Below are positions 6,977-14,363 of a stretch of 21,952 nt of DNA, piece after piece. The stretch's first letter is position 1. Every line of letters begins with the position of its first letter. The translations under genes were made by a program, and so were the position numbers. Source of the stretch: DATAQC01 sp051001215 (lineage in GTDB: Bacteria; Actinomycetota; Acidimicrobiia; Acidimicrobiales; AC-14); NCBI GenBank assembly GCA_051001215.1, contig JBPCNP010000082.1:1-21952 (forward strand), given 5' to 3'. The notes below the pieces were generated by a model, which was not told the origin of the DNA, made no database searches, and saw only the letters and a list, made by a program, of their open reading frames with translations.

Positions 6977-6986
6977 ACACTACTGT
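6977..6986. promoter_or_regulatory. Overlapping divergent -10 elements between glycosyltransferase and exporter genes
   Basis: On the plus strand TACTGT (6981-6986) ends 8 bases before the permease ATG, the spacing of a leaderless message. On the minus strand TAGTGT (6982-6977) overlaps it by two bases and would give a leader of about 35 bases carrying the GGGAGGG site. The two transcripts would compete for one short region, linking glycosyltransferase and exporter expression. This rests on motif pattern only. Confidence 0.4.
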
Positions 6987-6994
6987 CCCCATCC

Positions 6995-7747
6995 ATGGCA
7001 GGTCGTGACCTGTTCGTCACCCTTGTCGAGCGGCAGCTCCGGTTGCGGGCCAAACGAACGTGGGTCGGCACAGTGTGGCCCCTGGTCGCCCCGTTCCTGC
7101 TCCTCGCCCTGTACGTCTTCGTCTTTCATTCGGTGTTCAAGGTCCCTGTGCCCCACTACGGGATCTTCCTCTTCGCCGGCCTCCTGCCCTGGACGTTGCT
7201 GGCACAGGGGCTGGGGGCGTCGGTCATGAGCATCTCGAGCGAAGCCGAGCTCGTACGGCGGGCCCCGTTCCCGTACGAGCTGCTTCCCATCGCCACCGTC
7301 GTGAGCCTGGCCCTGCCCTTCGTCGTCGGGCTCGTGGGTTTCGTGATCTACCTGGAGGCCGTCGGACGGCTCAACCTCGTGCTCGTCCCCCTTCTCGTCG
7401 TGCCGGTGGTCGCCGCCGTCCTCTTCGTCATGAGCCTGTCGATGATCCTGGCCCTCGTCGACGTGCACAACCGGGCGCTGCGCAGCGTCCTCGCCAACCT
7501 GTTGACGGTGTGGTTCTTCCTCGTGCCTGTCGTCTATTCGCCGGATATGGTGAGCGCCCGGCTCCGTACCCTCCGTTCCATCGACCCGATGAACATGATC
7601 GTCGGCCAGTTCAGAGATCTCCTGTACTACGGCCACGTCTCCCGGCCGTTTCACATGGGACTCATGGTGATCGTGTGCGTCGCCTTCTTCGCTGTCTGCC
7701 TGGTGGTCTTCCGTAGGTTCGCCGCCGATCTCCCCCGGGACGTCTGA
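6995..7747 (+). CDS. ABC-2 type permease, polysaccharide/teichoic-acid export family (Wzm/TagG-like)
   Basis: The product is 250 residues with six predicted membrane helices at about 29-47, 55-75, 99-120, 128-153, 163-182 and 220-240. An amphipathic N-terminal region (TLVERQLRLRAKRTWVG) precedes them, as usual for Wzm and TagG-type permeases. The segment LLPWTLLAQGLGASVMSISS with LVRRAPFPYELLPI matches the conserved cytoplasmic region of this family. The permease would form the membrane channel for a lipid-linked glycan and work with the ATPase gene that follows with a one-base overlap. The flanking glycosyltransferases support a glycan substrate; its identity is unknown. TACTGT 8 bases upstream suggests a leaderless start. 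Confidence 0.92.
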   Translation: MAGRDLFVTLVERQLRLRAKRTWVGTVWPLVAPFLLLALYVFVFHSVFKVPVPHYGIFLFAGLLPWTLLAQGLGASVMSISSEAELVRRAPFPYELLPIATVVSLALPFVVGLVGFVIYLEAVGRLNLVLVPLLVVPVVAAVLFVMSLSMILALVDVHNRALRSVLANLLTVWFFLVPVVYSPDMVSARLRTLRSIDPMNMIVGQFRDLLYYGHVSRPFHMGLMVIVCVAFFAVCLVVFRRFAADLPRDV

Positions 7748-8463
7748 TGGCGCCGGCCGCCGTGGCGGTCGATCACCTGTGGTTGGGCTACGCGGCCAAG
7801 ACGAGCCACGGCTCGCGGTTGCGCAGCCACTTGCGCTGGGCACTGCGTGACGTGAGCCTCTCGGTCGACCCCGGCGAGATGCTCGGGGTGGTCGGCGGCA
7901 ACGGGTCAGGGAAGACGACGCTGCTACGGTCGATGGCCGGCACGCTCCGTCCGACGAAGGGTCACGTCAAGCGAACTGGTCGGGTGTCGTCGCTCGACGC
8001 CTTGGGGGCCGGCATCGCCCGGGATCTCACCGGACGGGAGAACCTGCTGATCGTCGGGGTCCTGCTCGGCATGAGGAGGGCAGAGGTGCGAGATCGCTTT
8101 GACGAGATCGCCGCGTTCGCGGAACTGCCCGACGATGTCCTCCGCTCGCCGCTCTACACGTACTCCGACGGCATGAGCCTGCGCCTGGCCATCTCGATCG
8201 TTCTGCACTCGGCCCCCTCTGTGCTCCTCGTCGACGAGGTGCTGGCCGTCGGTGACGACGCGTTCAGGCGCAAGTGCGTCGCTAGAGTCCATGCGCTGCA
8301 AGCCGGGGGAGCGGCAGTCGTGCTCGTCTCCCATGACCTCCCGGTGATCGAGGAGCACTGCGACCGCGTCGCGGTCCTGAGCGACGGTCGGGTGCGCCAC
8401 GTCGGTCGACCGGATGAGGTCGTGGGCCGGTACCTCGACGTGCCTGGGGAGCCCGAGGCGTAG
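7747..8463 (+). CDS. ABC transporter ATPase, polysaccharide export type (Wzt/TagH-like)
   Basis: The product is 238 residues. Walker A GGNGSGKTT is at 50-58 and Walker B VLLVDEVLAVGD around 159-170. The signature is YSDGM at 139-143, close to the YSSGM form typical of TagH/Wzt ATPases rather than LSGGQ, and an H-loop SHD follows. The catalytic motifs are intact, in contrast with the ABC ATPase at 13352. It lacks the C-terminal carbohydrate-binding domain of some Wzt proteins, which suggests export that does not need recognition of a modified chain end. The start overlaps the permease stop by one base (ATGA type), so the two subunits are coupled. Confidence 0.94.
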   Translation: MAPAAVAVDHLWLGYAAKTSHGSRLRSHLRWALRDVSLSVDPGEMLGVVGGNGSGKTTLLRSMAGTLRPTKGHVKRTGRVSSLDALGAGIARDLTGRENLLIVGVLLGMRRAEVRDRFDEIAAFAELPDDVLRSPLYTYSDGMSLRLAISIVLHSAPSVLLVDEVLAVGDDAFRRKCVARVHALQAGGAAVVLVSHDLPVIEEHCDRVAVLSDGRVRHVGRPDEVVGRYLDVPGEPEA

Positions 8464-8615
8464 GAAGCCACGAAACGGCCGCCGCCTATTCCTGCGTCGG
8501 CCTCTACCCGTCGCCCAGGGACGACGTGATGTATCAGCGCTCGGCCGTGGTGCTCATACCTTCTGAACGGGCCGATCCTGCGACAGGTCAGGCCCCTGGA
8601 ACGGGAGAAGGTCAG

Positions 8616-9056
8616 GTGCACGACACGATGGTCCGACCGGGTCAGGTCTCGATGGTGCGAACCGATGCGGCGCTGAGCGACGGTCGGCCCACGGCGGCGG
8701 CACGAGCATGGCGATTGGTAGAGAGGTGGGAGTCGGCCTGGAACGATCATGACCTCGACGCCATCCTCGAGTGCTACCGGGACGATGTCGAACTCAGGTC
8801 GCCGTTCGTGCGCTGGGCGGACGGGGCCGACACCGGGCTGCTGCGGGGTAAGGCGGCGGTGGGAGAGTACTTCGCCAGCGCCCTCGACCGTTTCCCCGAC
8901 CTTCGTCTCGACGTGCGAGATGTCGTCGTCGGCCCGGACCGGGTGACCGTGTACCACGTCGGCGTGTCGAACTTCCTGTCGATCGAGACGATGTTCTTCG
9001 ACGGCGACGGTTGTGTCCGGCGGGTCGATGTGCAGTACCGGGCGTCGGGCGTCTGA
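8616..9056 (+). CDS. SnoaL-like / NTF2-fold protein
   Basis: The product is 146 residues. Its middle and end match the NTF2-like fold used by SnoaL-type cyclases, isomerases and many uncharacterised proteins: RLVERWESAWNDHDLDAILE, YRDDVELRSPFV, LLRGKAAVGEYFASALDRFP and a final VDVQYRA strand. The specific activity cannot be told. The GTG at 8616 was chosen because GGAG lies 8 bases upstream at 8604-8607; an ATG at 8628 is the alternative. The frame is open back to 8526, but those residues lack family likeness. The 152 bases between the ATPase gene and this start show no other gene. Its place in the glycan locus may be incidental. Confidence 0.8.
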   Translation: MHDTMVRPGQVSMVRTDAALSDGRPTAAARAWRLVERWESAWNDHDLDAILECYRDDVELRSPFVRWADGADTGLLRGKAAVGEYFASALDRFPDLRLDVRDVVVGPDRVTVYHVGVSNFLSIETMFFDGDGCVRRVDVQYRASGV

Positions 9057-9080
9057 ACCGGTCCACCCACCAACCCTGAG

Positions 9081-9106
9081 GACGGGCCCTGCACCACAGG
9101 CCCGTC
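9081..9106. promoter_or_regulatory. Perfect 8-bp inverted repeat upstream of the DUF2723 gene
   Basis: GACGGGCC at 9081-9088 and GGCCCGTC at 9099-9106 are exact complements with a 10-base loop; two more pairs can form past a one-base bulge. No T-run follows. The repeat ends two bases before the candidate -10 at 9109, so it covers the -35 region, and an operator is more likely than a terminator for the SnoaL-like gene. Both readings remain open. Confidence 0.5.
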
Positions 9107-9108
9107 GA

Positions 9109-9114
9109 TAGGAT
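9109..9114 (+). promoter_or_regulatory. Candidate -10 element of the DUF2723 gene (TAGGAT)
   Basis: TAGGAT ends 6 bases before the GTG at 9121, as in a leaderless gene. The same bases contain AGGA, which could alternatively act as a weak ribosome site in a read-through message. Confidence 0.45.
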
Positions 9115-9120
9115 TGAGCT

Positions 9121-11106
9121 GTGTCCAAGCCGGTCCGGCGTGATGGCGCCGTGCTGGCGGTGGACCGGTCAGAAGTGGTGTGGATGCTGGCCGTCGCCGG
9201 TGCGGCCGCCGTGGTGTTCGCCACCACCCTGTCGACCAGTGTCTCGCTGGGAGACGCGCCCGAATCGGTCGCGGGCGTGTCGTCGGTCGGGATCCTCCAT
9301 GCACCCGGGTACCCGGCCTACGTGGTGGCCGCCCGGTTGTTCACCTGGGCCGTCCCGATCGGCTCACTGGCCTTGCGGACCAACCTGTTCAGCGCGGTCT
9401 GCGCCATCCTCACCGTGGTGGGCGTGTTCCACCTGGCCCGGGTGGTGGGCGCCAGCCGGCCGGGAGCGGCGATCGGCGGGTTGACGCTGGCGCTCGGCAC
9501 ATCGTTCTGGTTCTACGCCGGCTTCGCTAAGCACGATGCCTTTTCGCTCCTGCTCGTCGTGGTGTCCATGGTGGCGGTCGTCGAATGGGACTGCCGTCGG
9601 GATCTGCGCCTCCTCGCCGCCGGGTGCGCGGTGCTGGGCCTGACCATCGGGGCGTCGTGGCAGCTGGGCGCCCTTGCCCTACCCGGCATGGCGACTCTGG
9701 TCGTCCTCGGCCGTCGGCGCGACCCGCTCGTCAAGCTTCTGGGAACGGTCGTGGTCGCCGGGGCACTGACCGCGGCCGCGACCCTCGGCTACCTCATGGT
9801 GCGAGCCGGTCAGGAGCCGTCGGTCAACTGGGGAGACGCCTCCACCTCGAGCCGGGTCGTGGACCTGTTGGACATGAAGGACTTCAGTTTCGTCAACCGA
9901 CGCCTCGTGGGCCTGGCCCCCCAGAGCGCCGAACACAGCGCGGGCGGCGAAGGGGCCACGCCCGTGCGGCGACTGGCGAACTATCCCACCCTGCTGGCCC
10001 GGGAGATGGGCGCGGCCGCCCTGATGGTCGCAGCGTGGGGAATGATCAGGTGGAGGCGTCGCCTGCTCCCACACCACGTGGCCTTTCTCGTGGTCAGCCT
10101 GGTCGTCGGCGTGCTGGGTACCGCAGCCTTCGTGGGCCCGGCCAACGTCAGCGGGTTCACCACCAACGTGATCGTCGGCGGCTTCTTCGGCACCATCTTC
10201 TCGGTGGTTGCCGTATGGGTTGCCCTCGGCGCGACCGACCTGGCAGATCTCGCCGCCAACTGGGCCATGCCGCGCTCATCGGCTCGTCGCTCCCAAGGGG
10301 GGAACCGACGCCGCCCGAGCGGGTCCGCCCGACGGCGGGCGACACCGAACCCGGTCGTCGCCCCTGCCGTCCTGGGGGCCGTGGCCGTGGTGCTCCTCGC
10401 CCCGTCCGCCCTCGCCCACCAGGCCGCGGCATCGCACCGCCAACCACCCTTCGCCGACGACTACGCCACAAATGTCTTTCGCTCGCTGCCGCCCCGCTCC
10501 GCCATCCTGACGAGAGGCGGCGAGCTCACGTTCTCGTTGTTGTACGCACAGCTGGTGAAGGGTGAGCGCGGCGATGTCACCGTGATCGCCGCCGACAGCC
10601 TGGCCGCGAGCACCTGGTACCGCCAGCAGCTGTCCCGACGGATGGGCCTGAAGCTGCCGAGCCTGGCCAGCCAGGGGGCCGAGCTCGCCGCGGTCGCCCA
10701 TCAGCTGCAGTCCCGCGGCCCGGTCTACATGGACATGCTCACCACTGATGCCCTCCGCCAAGGTGTGGGGTACGTGGCCCGAGGCCTGGTCAGTGAGGTG
10801 GTCGACGGCGTGGGGCCCAAGTTGCCGGCATCCACGGCCGAGATCGATCAGCTGCTCGATCACGGCTACCGAACGCAGGGTGTCTATGCCGGCGGCGCCG
10901 GGCGTCGCTGGCCGAACCCGTTCCTCCTGGGGTCATATGTCCGCGCCCACCTGGAGCTGGCCCGTGACTACAACCAGCTGGGTCGCCTCGATGATGTCGC
11001 CCACCATGTGACGATGGCCCTGTCGGCAGACCCGGCGAACAAGACGGCGCTCGACATCCGGCGCGCTTTGGACGACACCAGGGCAAAGGCCAGGCCGCCG
11101 GGCTGA
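9121..11106 (+). CDS. DUF2723 multi-pass membrane protein (TMEM260-like, putative glycosyltransferase)
   Basis: The product is 661 residues. An N-terminal membrane helix at about 18-38 is followed by the family signature: D45 and E48 in LGDAPES, then GILHAPGYPAY at 57-67. This acidic pair and HxPGYP segment are characteristic of DUF2723, which shares the GT-C fold of polyprenol-dependent sugar transferases such as protein O-mannosyltransferases. Several further helices run to about residue 390, then a basic linker rich in R, S and G, one more helix, and a soluble C-terminal domain of about 220 residues with a TPR-like end (LELARDYNQLGRLDDVAHHV). It probably moves a sugar from a lipid donor onto a surface protein or glycan. 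It follows the exporter genes and converges with the kinase gene. Confidence 0.85.
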   Translation: MSKPVRRDGAVLAVDRSEVVWMLAVAGAAAVVFATTLSTSVSLGDAPESVAGVSSVGILHAPGYPAYVVAARLFTWAVPIGSLALRTNLFSAVCAILTVVGVFHLARVVGASRPGAAIGGLTLALGTSFWFYAGFAKHDAFSLLLVVVSMVAVVEWDCRRDLRLLAAGCAVLGLTIGASWQLGALALPGMATLVVLGRRRDPLVKLLGTVVVAGALTAAATLGYLMVRAGQEPSVNWGDASTSSRVVDLLDMKDFSFVNRRLVGLAPQSAEHSAGGEGATPVRRLANYPTLLAREMGAAALMVAAWGMIRWRRRLLPHHVAFLVVSLVVGVLGTAAFVGPANVSGFTTNVIVGGFFGTIFSVVAVWVALGATDLADLAANWAMPRSSARRSQGGNRRRPSGSARRRATPNPVVAPAVLGAVAVVLLAPSALAHQAAASHRQPPFADDYATNVFRSLPPRSAILTRGGELTFSLLYAQLVKGERGDVTVIAADSLAASTWYRQQLSRRMGLKLPSLASQGAELAAVAHQLQSRGPVYMDMLTTDALRQGVGYVARGLVSEVVDGVGPKLPASTAEIDQLLDHGYRTQGVYAGGAGRRWPNPFLLGSYVRAHLELARDYNQLGRLDDVAHHVTMALSADPANKTALDIRRALDDTRAKARPPG

Positions 11107-11146
11107 GGGCTCCGCCCTGCTCGGTCGAGGTGTCTCAGCGACCTCG
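11106..11146. terminator. Two small hairpins between convergent genes
   Basis: AGGGC-TCC-GCCCT lies at 11106-11118 just after the DUF2723 stop. CGAGGT (11126-11131) pairs with ACCTCG (11141-11146) across the kinase stop codon. Neither is followed by a T-run. They may act as a weak two-way terminator between the convergent genes. Confidence 0.3.
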
Positions 11147-13174
11147 GCGTACCCGGTGCCGAGCCCCCATGCGCATGGCGGCCAGCGCCGCGGCCAGGCC
11201 GGCGGCCGCTCCGAGGACGACACACACGATCAGCGTGGGCTTCGTCGGCTCGACGGATGCCACCAACCAGGCCCACCAGACGGCGGTGACGCCGACCAGG
11301 CCGCCGAGGATGACCAGGCCGACGGGACCGACCATCCGCTTGCGCCGCCGACGCAGCGATCGCAGCAGCGACTCGATGTACGCCAGGGTGAACAACAGCA
11401 TGGCGACACCGAGCGCGGCGGGGACGGTGAGATAGGGCGAATGGCGGTTGCGCACCAAGAACGTGTCGTGCGCCAGCGCGGCCCCGCCGCCTCTGACGCT
11501 GAGCTCAGCGGTCGTGCGGTTGGCCAGGAGATAGCGGAACCCGGTCATGTCGAGTGGGACGCTGAACTGACCGTCCGGAGAGGGGGTGATGGTCGCCTGG
11601 GCGTTTCCGACGGGTATGCCGCCGACCGACAATGACAGCTTCACCTGGTCGACGGGTTGCGGGAGATTCGACACCTTGCCGGCGACAACCACGGGCTGAG
11701 ACAGATCCAGGGGGATCACCTGGCTCCCGACGGGGTCCTGACCCGCCAACGTCACGGTGCCCAGCGGCAGGTCTCCCACCTTCTTCGTCGACGTGGATCC
11801 CAGGCCGATGAAGGCCACGGCCACGCACACCAACAGCAGGCCCAGAGCGGTGAACACCGCCGCAGTCGGCAGCGGCGGGAGCTTGACGACCTCCTCGATC
11901 CCGACCAGGTCGGTCTCGGACAGATCGGCGGCGACCGCGCCGCCGACGTGGCCTCGGTTGGCAGTCGAGCGCACGACGACCGAGGGTGCCGTCGACGGTG
12001 GCTGACGCTTGGGGACCGGCTGCGGTGCCGACGTCGCTGGCGCACCGTCCGACCGCGGGGCCGACGTCTTTGGGGCGCCGCCCGACCGCGGGGCCGACGT
12101 CGCCGGCGCACCGTCCGACGACGGTGCCGCGGTGGGCGCAGCGGGCGGGGGCGCATCGGCGGGACCGGCGGCACCCGGGTCGGTCACAACGGTGGAGGAG
12201 GCCGGTCGGACCGTCGGGCCACGGTTGGCCTCACCGAGGTCCCGGGTGCTCGGATCAACCACCTCCTGGGTCACCGCAGCCATCCGTCCGGTCCCCATGA
12301 CCGGAACCTGGGACTCCTGGAGCCAGCCCGGCCCCCAGGCCTCGGTGGCCGCCTCGGCCAGGGCGACACCGAGAGCCTCAGCCGTGGCGAAGCGGTTCAG
12401 CGGGTCTTTCTCGAGCGCCTTCATGGCCACCCCAGCCACGCCCGGGGGAACGAGTGGCGCCAACTCGCCGAGCGGCGGCGGTTTGTCGTTGATCTGACAG
12501 AACAGCAAGGCGATGGGGTCGCTGGCCTCGAAGGGCAGCCGGCCGGACAGGAGCTCGTACAACATCATGCCGACGGCGTAGACGTCGGTGGCGGGGGACA
12601 GGTCCCGGTTCAGGACCTGCTCCGGCGACATGTACGCAGGCGTTCCCATCACCTCGCCGGCGCGGGTGGCCTTCGTGTCGGCTCCGTTCATGACCTTGGA
12701 GATGCCGAAGTCGGTCACCTTCACGGTCTTGGTGGCCGAGAACATCAGGTTCTCGGGCTTCACGTCCCGGTGCAGGATGCCCTGTTGATGCGCGGACTGC
12801 AGGCCCGAGCAGGCCGACAGGACGATGGCGCACACCGCCGGCATCGTCAGTCCGGCGGTGGTGAACTGGTGCCAGACCGTTCCGCCCGGGAGGTTCTCCA
12901 TCACCAGCAGGCAGACGTCGCCCGTCTCGACGTAGTCGTAGATGGGCACGACGTGGGGGTGATCCAATGAGGCGAGCATCCGGGCCTCGGCGACGAAGCG
13001 GGCACGAACGGCGGGGTCGTTGGCGAACGCCGGCGGGAGCTGTTTGATCGCCACATCACGGCCGAGCTGACGGTGGCGACCGGCCAGCACCGCGCCCCAC
13101 CCACCACGGCCCAGCTCCTCGCCGACCTCGTAGCTGGGTAGCGCGGACGCAACTTGCTCGCGGTCGAGGTTCAT
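11135..13174 (-). CDS. Membrane Ser/Thr protein kinase with extracytoplasmic domain and four membrane helices
   Basis: The product is 679 residues. The kinase domain spans about 14-270, with glycine loop GRGGWGAV (22-29), ATP lysine K44 in VAIK, E63, catalytic HRD 135-137 followed by VKPEN, DFG 155-157, and GTPAYMSPE (177-185) closing the activation loop. All catalytic residues are present. A Pro/Ala/Ser linker with three 11-residue repeats follows. A membrane helix at about 438-459 leads to a beta-rich domain at 460-578. Three more helices lie at about 579-600, 615-640 and 646-667. Known bacterial receptor kinases usually have one helix and often PASTA repeats, which are absent here. The ATG at 13174 starts just before the kinase fold; an open frame to 13657 overlaps the divergent ABC gene and was rejected. 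The divergent FHA-permease is a natural candidate substrate or partner. Confidence 0.94.
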   Translation of the reverse strand: MNLDREQVASALPSYEVGEELGRGGWGAVLAGRHRQLGRDVAIKQLPPAFANDPAVRARFVAEARMLASLDHPHVVPIYDYVETGDVCLLVMENLPGGTVWHQFTTAGLTMPAVCAIVLSACSGLQSAHQQGILHRDVKPENLMFSATKTVKVTDFGISKVMNGADTKATRAGEVMGTPAYMSPEQVLNRDLSPATDVYAVGMMLYELLSGRLPFEASDPIALLFCQINDKPPPLGELAPLVPPGVAGVAMKALEKDPLNRFATAEALGVALAEAATEAWGPGWLQESQVPVMGTGRMAAVTQEVVDPSTRDLGEANRGPTVRPASSTVVTDPGAAGPADAPPPAAPTAAPSSDGAPATSAPRSGGAPKTSAPRSDGAPATSAPQPVPKRQPPSTAPSVVVRSTANRGHVGGAVAADLSETDLVGIEEVVKLPPLPTAAVFTALGLLLVCVAVAFIGLGSTSTKKVGDLPLGTVTLAGQDPVGSQVIPLDLSQPVVVAGKVSNLPQPVDQVKLSLSVGGIPVGNAQATITPSPDGQFSVPLDMTGFRYLLANRTTAELSVRGGGAALAHDTFLVRNRHSPYLTVPAALGVAMLLFTLAYIESLLRSLRRRRKRMVGPVGLVILGGLVGVTAVWWAWLVASVEPTKPTLIVCVVLGAAAGLAAALAAMRMGARHRVRRGR
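12020..12118. repeat. Three 33-bp repeats coding 11-residue units in the kinase linker
   Basis: The units read SDGAPATSAPR, SGGAPKTSAPR and SDGAPATSAPQ, residues 353-385 of the kinase. They form a flexible Pro/Ala/Ser/Thr-rich tether between the kinase domain and the first membrane helix. Their threonines and serines could be autophosphorylation sites. Copy number may vary between strains. Confidence 0.85.
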
Positions 13175-13351
13175 CGCGCTGGCGCCGGCGCGAACCGGGG
13201 GAGAAAGAGTTGCAAGGTCGAAGAGATCGTCACCCCGCGCACACGGTAGACGCGGTTCCCGCCTCGTGCCAGAACGGCGTGGCTCCGAGGCGTGGCTCCG
13301 AGGCACAGATCGGCCCGGCGGCGAGCGGACCACTTCGCTACAGTGAGCGCC
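13175..13351. promoter_or_regulatory. 177-base divergent promoter region of the kinase and ABC/FHA operons
   Basis: No gene is seen here. On the minus strand TACCGT (13248-13243) is a possible -10 for the kinase, with a leader of about 60 bases and no clear ribosome site. On the plus strand TACAGT lies at 13339-13344. A perfect 13-base tandem duplication CGTGGCTCCGAGG occupies 13278-13290 and 13291-13303, between the two promoters, and could be a paired binding site or a recent slippage event. Confidence 0.5.
13339..13344 (+). promoter_or_regulatory. Candidate -10 element of the degenerate ABC ATPase gene (TACAGT)
   Basis: TACAGT ends 7 bases before the ATG at 13352, so the operon of the degenerate ATPase and FHA-permease would start with a leaderless message. 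No ribosome site is seen, which agrees. Confidence 0.5.
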
Positions 13352-14335
13352 ATGGCGGACCACGACATCGTCGCCGAACGCCTGGCTCGCACCTTCGATG
13401 ACGACGCCGTCGTCGACGGGGTCGACCTCACCGTGGCCAAAGGCGAGGTGTTCGCTTGTGTCGGGCCGCCCGGGGCAGGCCGCACGCCCCTCATCCGCAT
13501 GCTCTGTGGGCTCCTCACCCCCACGGGTGGCAAGGCCCAGGTGGCCGGCTTCGACGTCATCGCCCAGCCCGCCCAGGTGCGCAAGCGGGTGGGGTTGGTG
13601 CTCGATGACAGCTCGCTCGACCCCCAGGCCACCGGACGTCAGGTTCTGCGTTTCCAAGGCCGCCTGTACGGCATGAAAGGCGCTCTGCTCGAGTCACGAG
13701 TCGGCATCGCGGCCGAGTTGGCACGCCTCGACGGGGCCATGGACCAACGCGTCGTCACCTGCGACGCGCCGGCGAGGCGGCGGCTGGCACTGGCGAGCGC
13801 GCTGATCCACGGCCCGCAGATCCTGTTCCTCGACGAGGTCACACTCGGTCTCGAGGCGGCCGATCGCACGGCGTTCCTGGCTGACGTACGCGACGCCCAG
13901 CGAACGCTGGGCCTCACCGTCTTTCTCGCCACCCAGGCCACCGACGAAGCAGATCAGATCGCCGACCGGGTCGCGATCATGGAGCGCGGTCGGATCGTGG
14001 CCGAGGGCACCCTGGCCGAGCTCAAGGGTTCCGTGGGGAGCCAGATCCTCGTGCTCCGCGTCCAGGGCTCGGTCGACGAAGGGGCGCGCGTGGCCCGGTC
14101 GGTGAACGGGGTCGACGACGTTGTGGTCAATGGGCGCGAGATCACCTTGCTGGCCAGAGGCGGGCCCGCGGTCCTGGGCCCGCTGGCCAACGCCTTGGGG
14201 AGCAACGGCGTTGTTGTATCAGAGCTGTCCCTACGCGCCTCTACTCTCGACGACGTGTTCCTCGAGCTCACGGGGGTTCGCCTCGAAGGTTTGAGCGGCA
14301 GGGCGACGATGACGTTCCCGTCGAACAAGAAGTAG
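13352..14335 (+). CDS. Degenerate ABC transporter ATPase (DrrA-like, probable pseudo-ATPase)
   Basis: The product is 327 residues and aligns by eye over its whole length with DrrA/CcmA-type ABC-2 ATPases, including the C-terminal STLDDVFLELTG segment. The catalytic motifs are altered. Walker A is GPPGAGRTP (38-46), with Arg at 44 for the essential Lys. The Q-loop region GLVLDDSSLD lacks Gln. The signature expected as YSGGMRRRL is CDAPARRRL (137-145). The D-loop is GLE for GLD, and the H-loop FLATQATDEAD has Gln195 for His. Walker B LFLDE (158-162) remains. The frame is intact and codon use is normal, so this is a maintained protein, not a decaying pseudogene. It probably binds nucleotide weakly or has a structural or regulatory role with the permease 28 bases downstream. 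Confidence 0.9.
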   Translation: MADHDIVAERLARTFDDDAVVDGVDLTVAKGEVFACVGPPGAGRTPLIRMLCGLLTPTGGKAQVAGFDVIAQPAQVRKRVGLVLDDSSLDPQATGRQVLRFQGRLYGMKGALLESRVGIAAELARLDGAMDQRVVTCDAPARRRLALASALIHGPQILFLDEVTLGLEAADRTAFLADVRDAQRTLGLTVFLATQATDEADQIADRVAIMERGRIVAEGTLAELKGSVGSQILVLRVQGSVDEGARVARSVNGVDDVVVNGREITLLARGGPAVLGPLANALGSNGVVVSELSLRASTLDDVFLELTGVRLEGLSGRATMTFPSNKK

Positions 14336-14363
14336 AACGAGCAGTGGTACCCGAGGGGACAGG

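Noticed and set aside
8586..8646. Three copies of GGTCAGG at 8586, 8610 and 8640 near the SnoaL-like start
   Set aside because: The 7-base word is short, the spacings (24 and 30) are unequal, and two copies are at or within coding sequence; chance is adequate.
13175..13657. A longer start for the kinase at 13657
   Set aside because: The extra residues overlap the divergent ABC gene and its promoter and do not resemble any kinase N-terminus; the fold begins right after ATG 13174.
13352..14335. Calling the degenerate ATPase a pseudogene
   Set aside because: The frame is full length, without frameshift or internal stop, codon choice is normal, and the promoter and downstream partner are intact; loss of activity is not loss of the gene.
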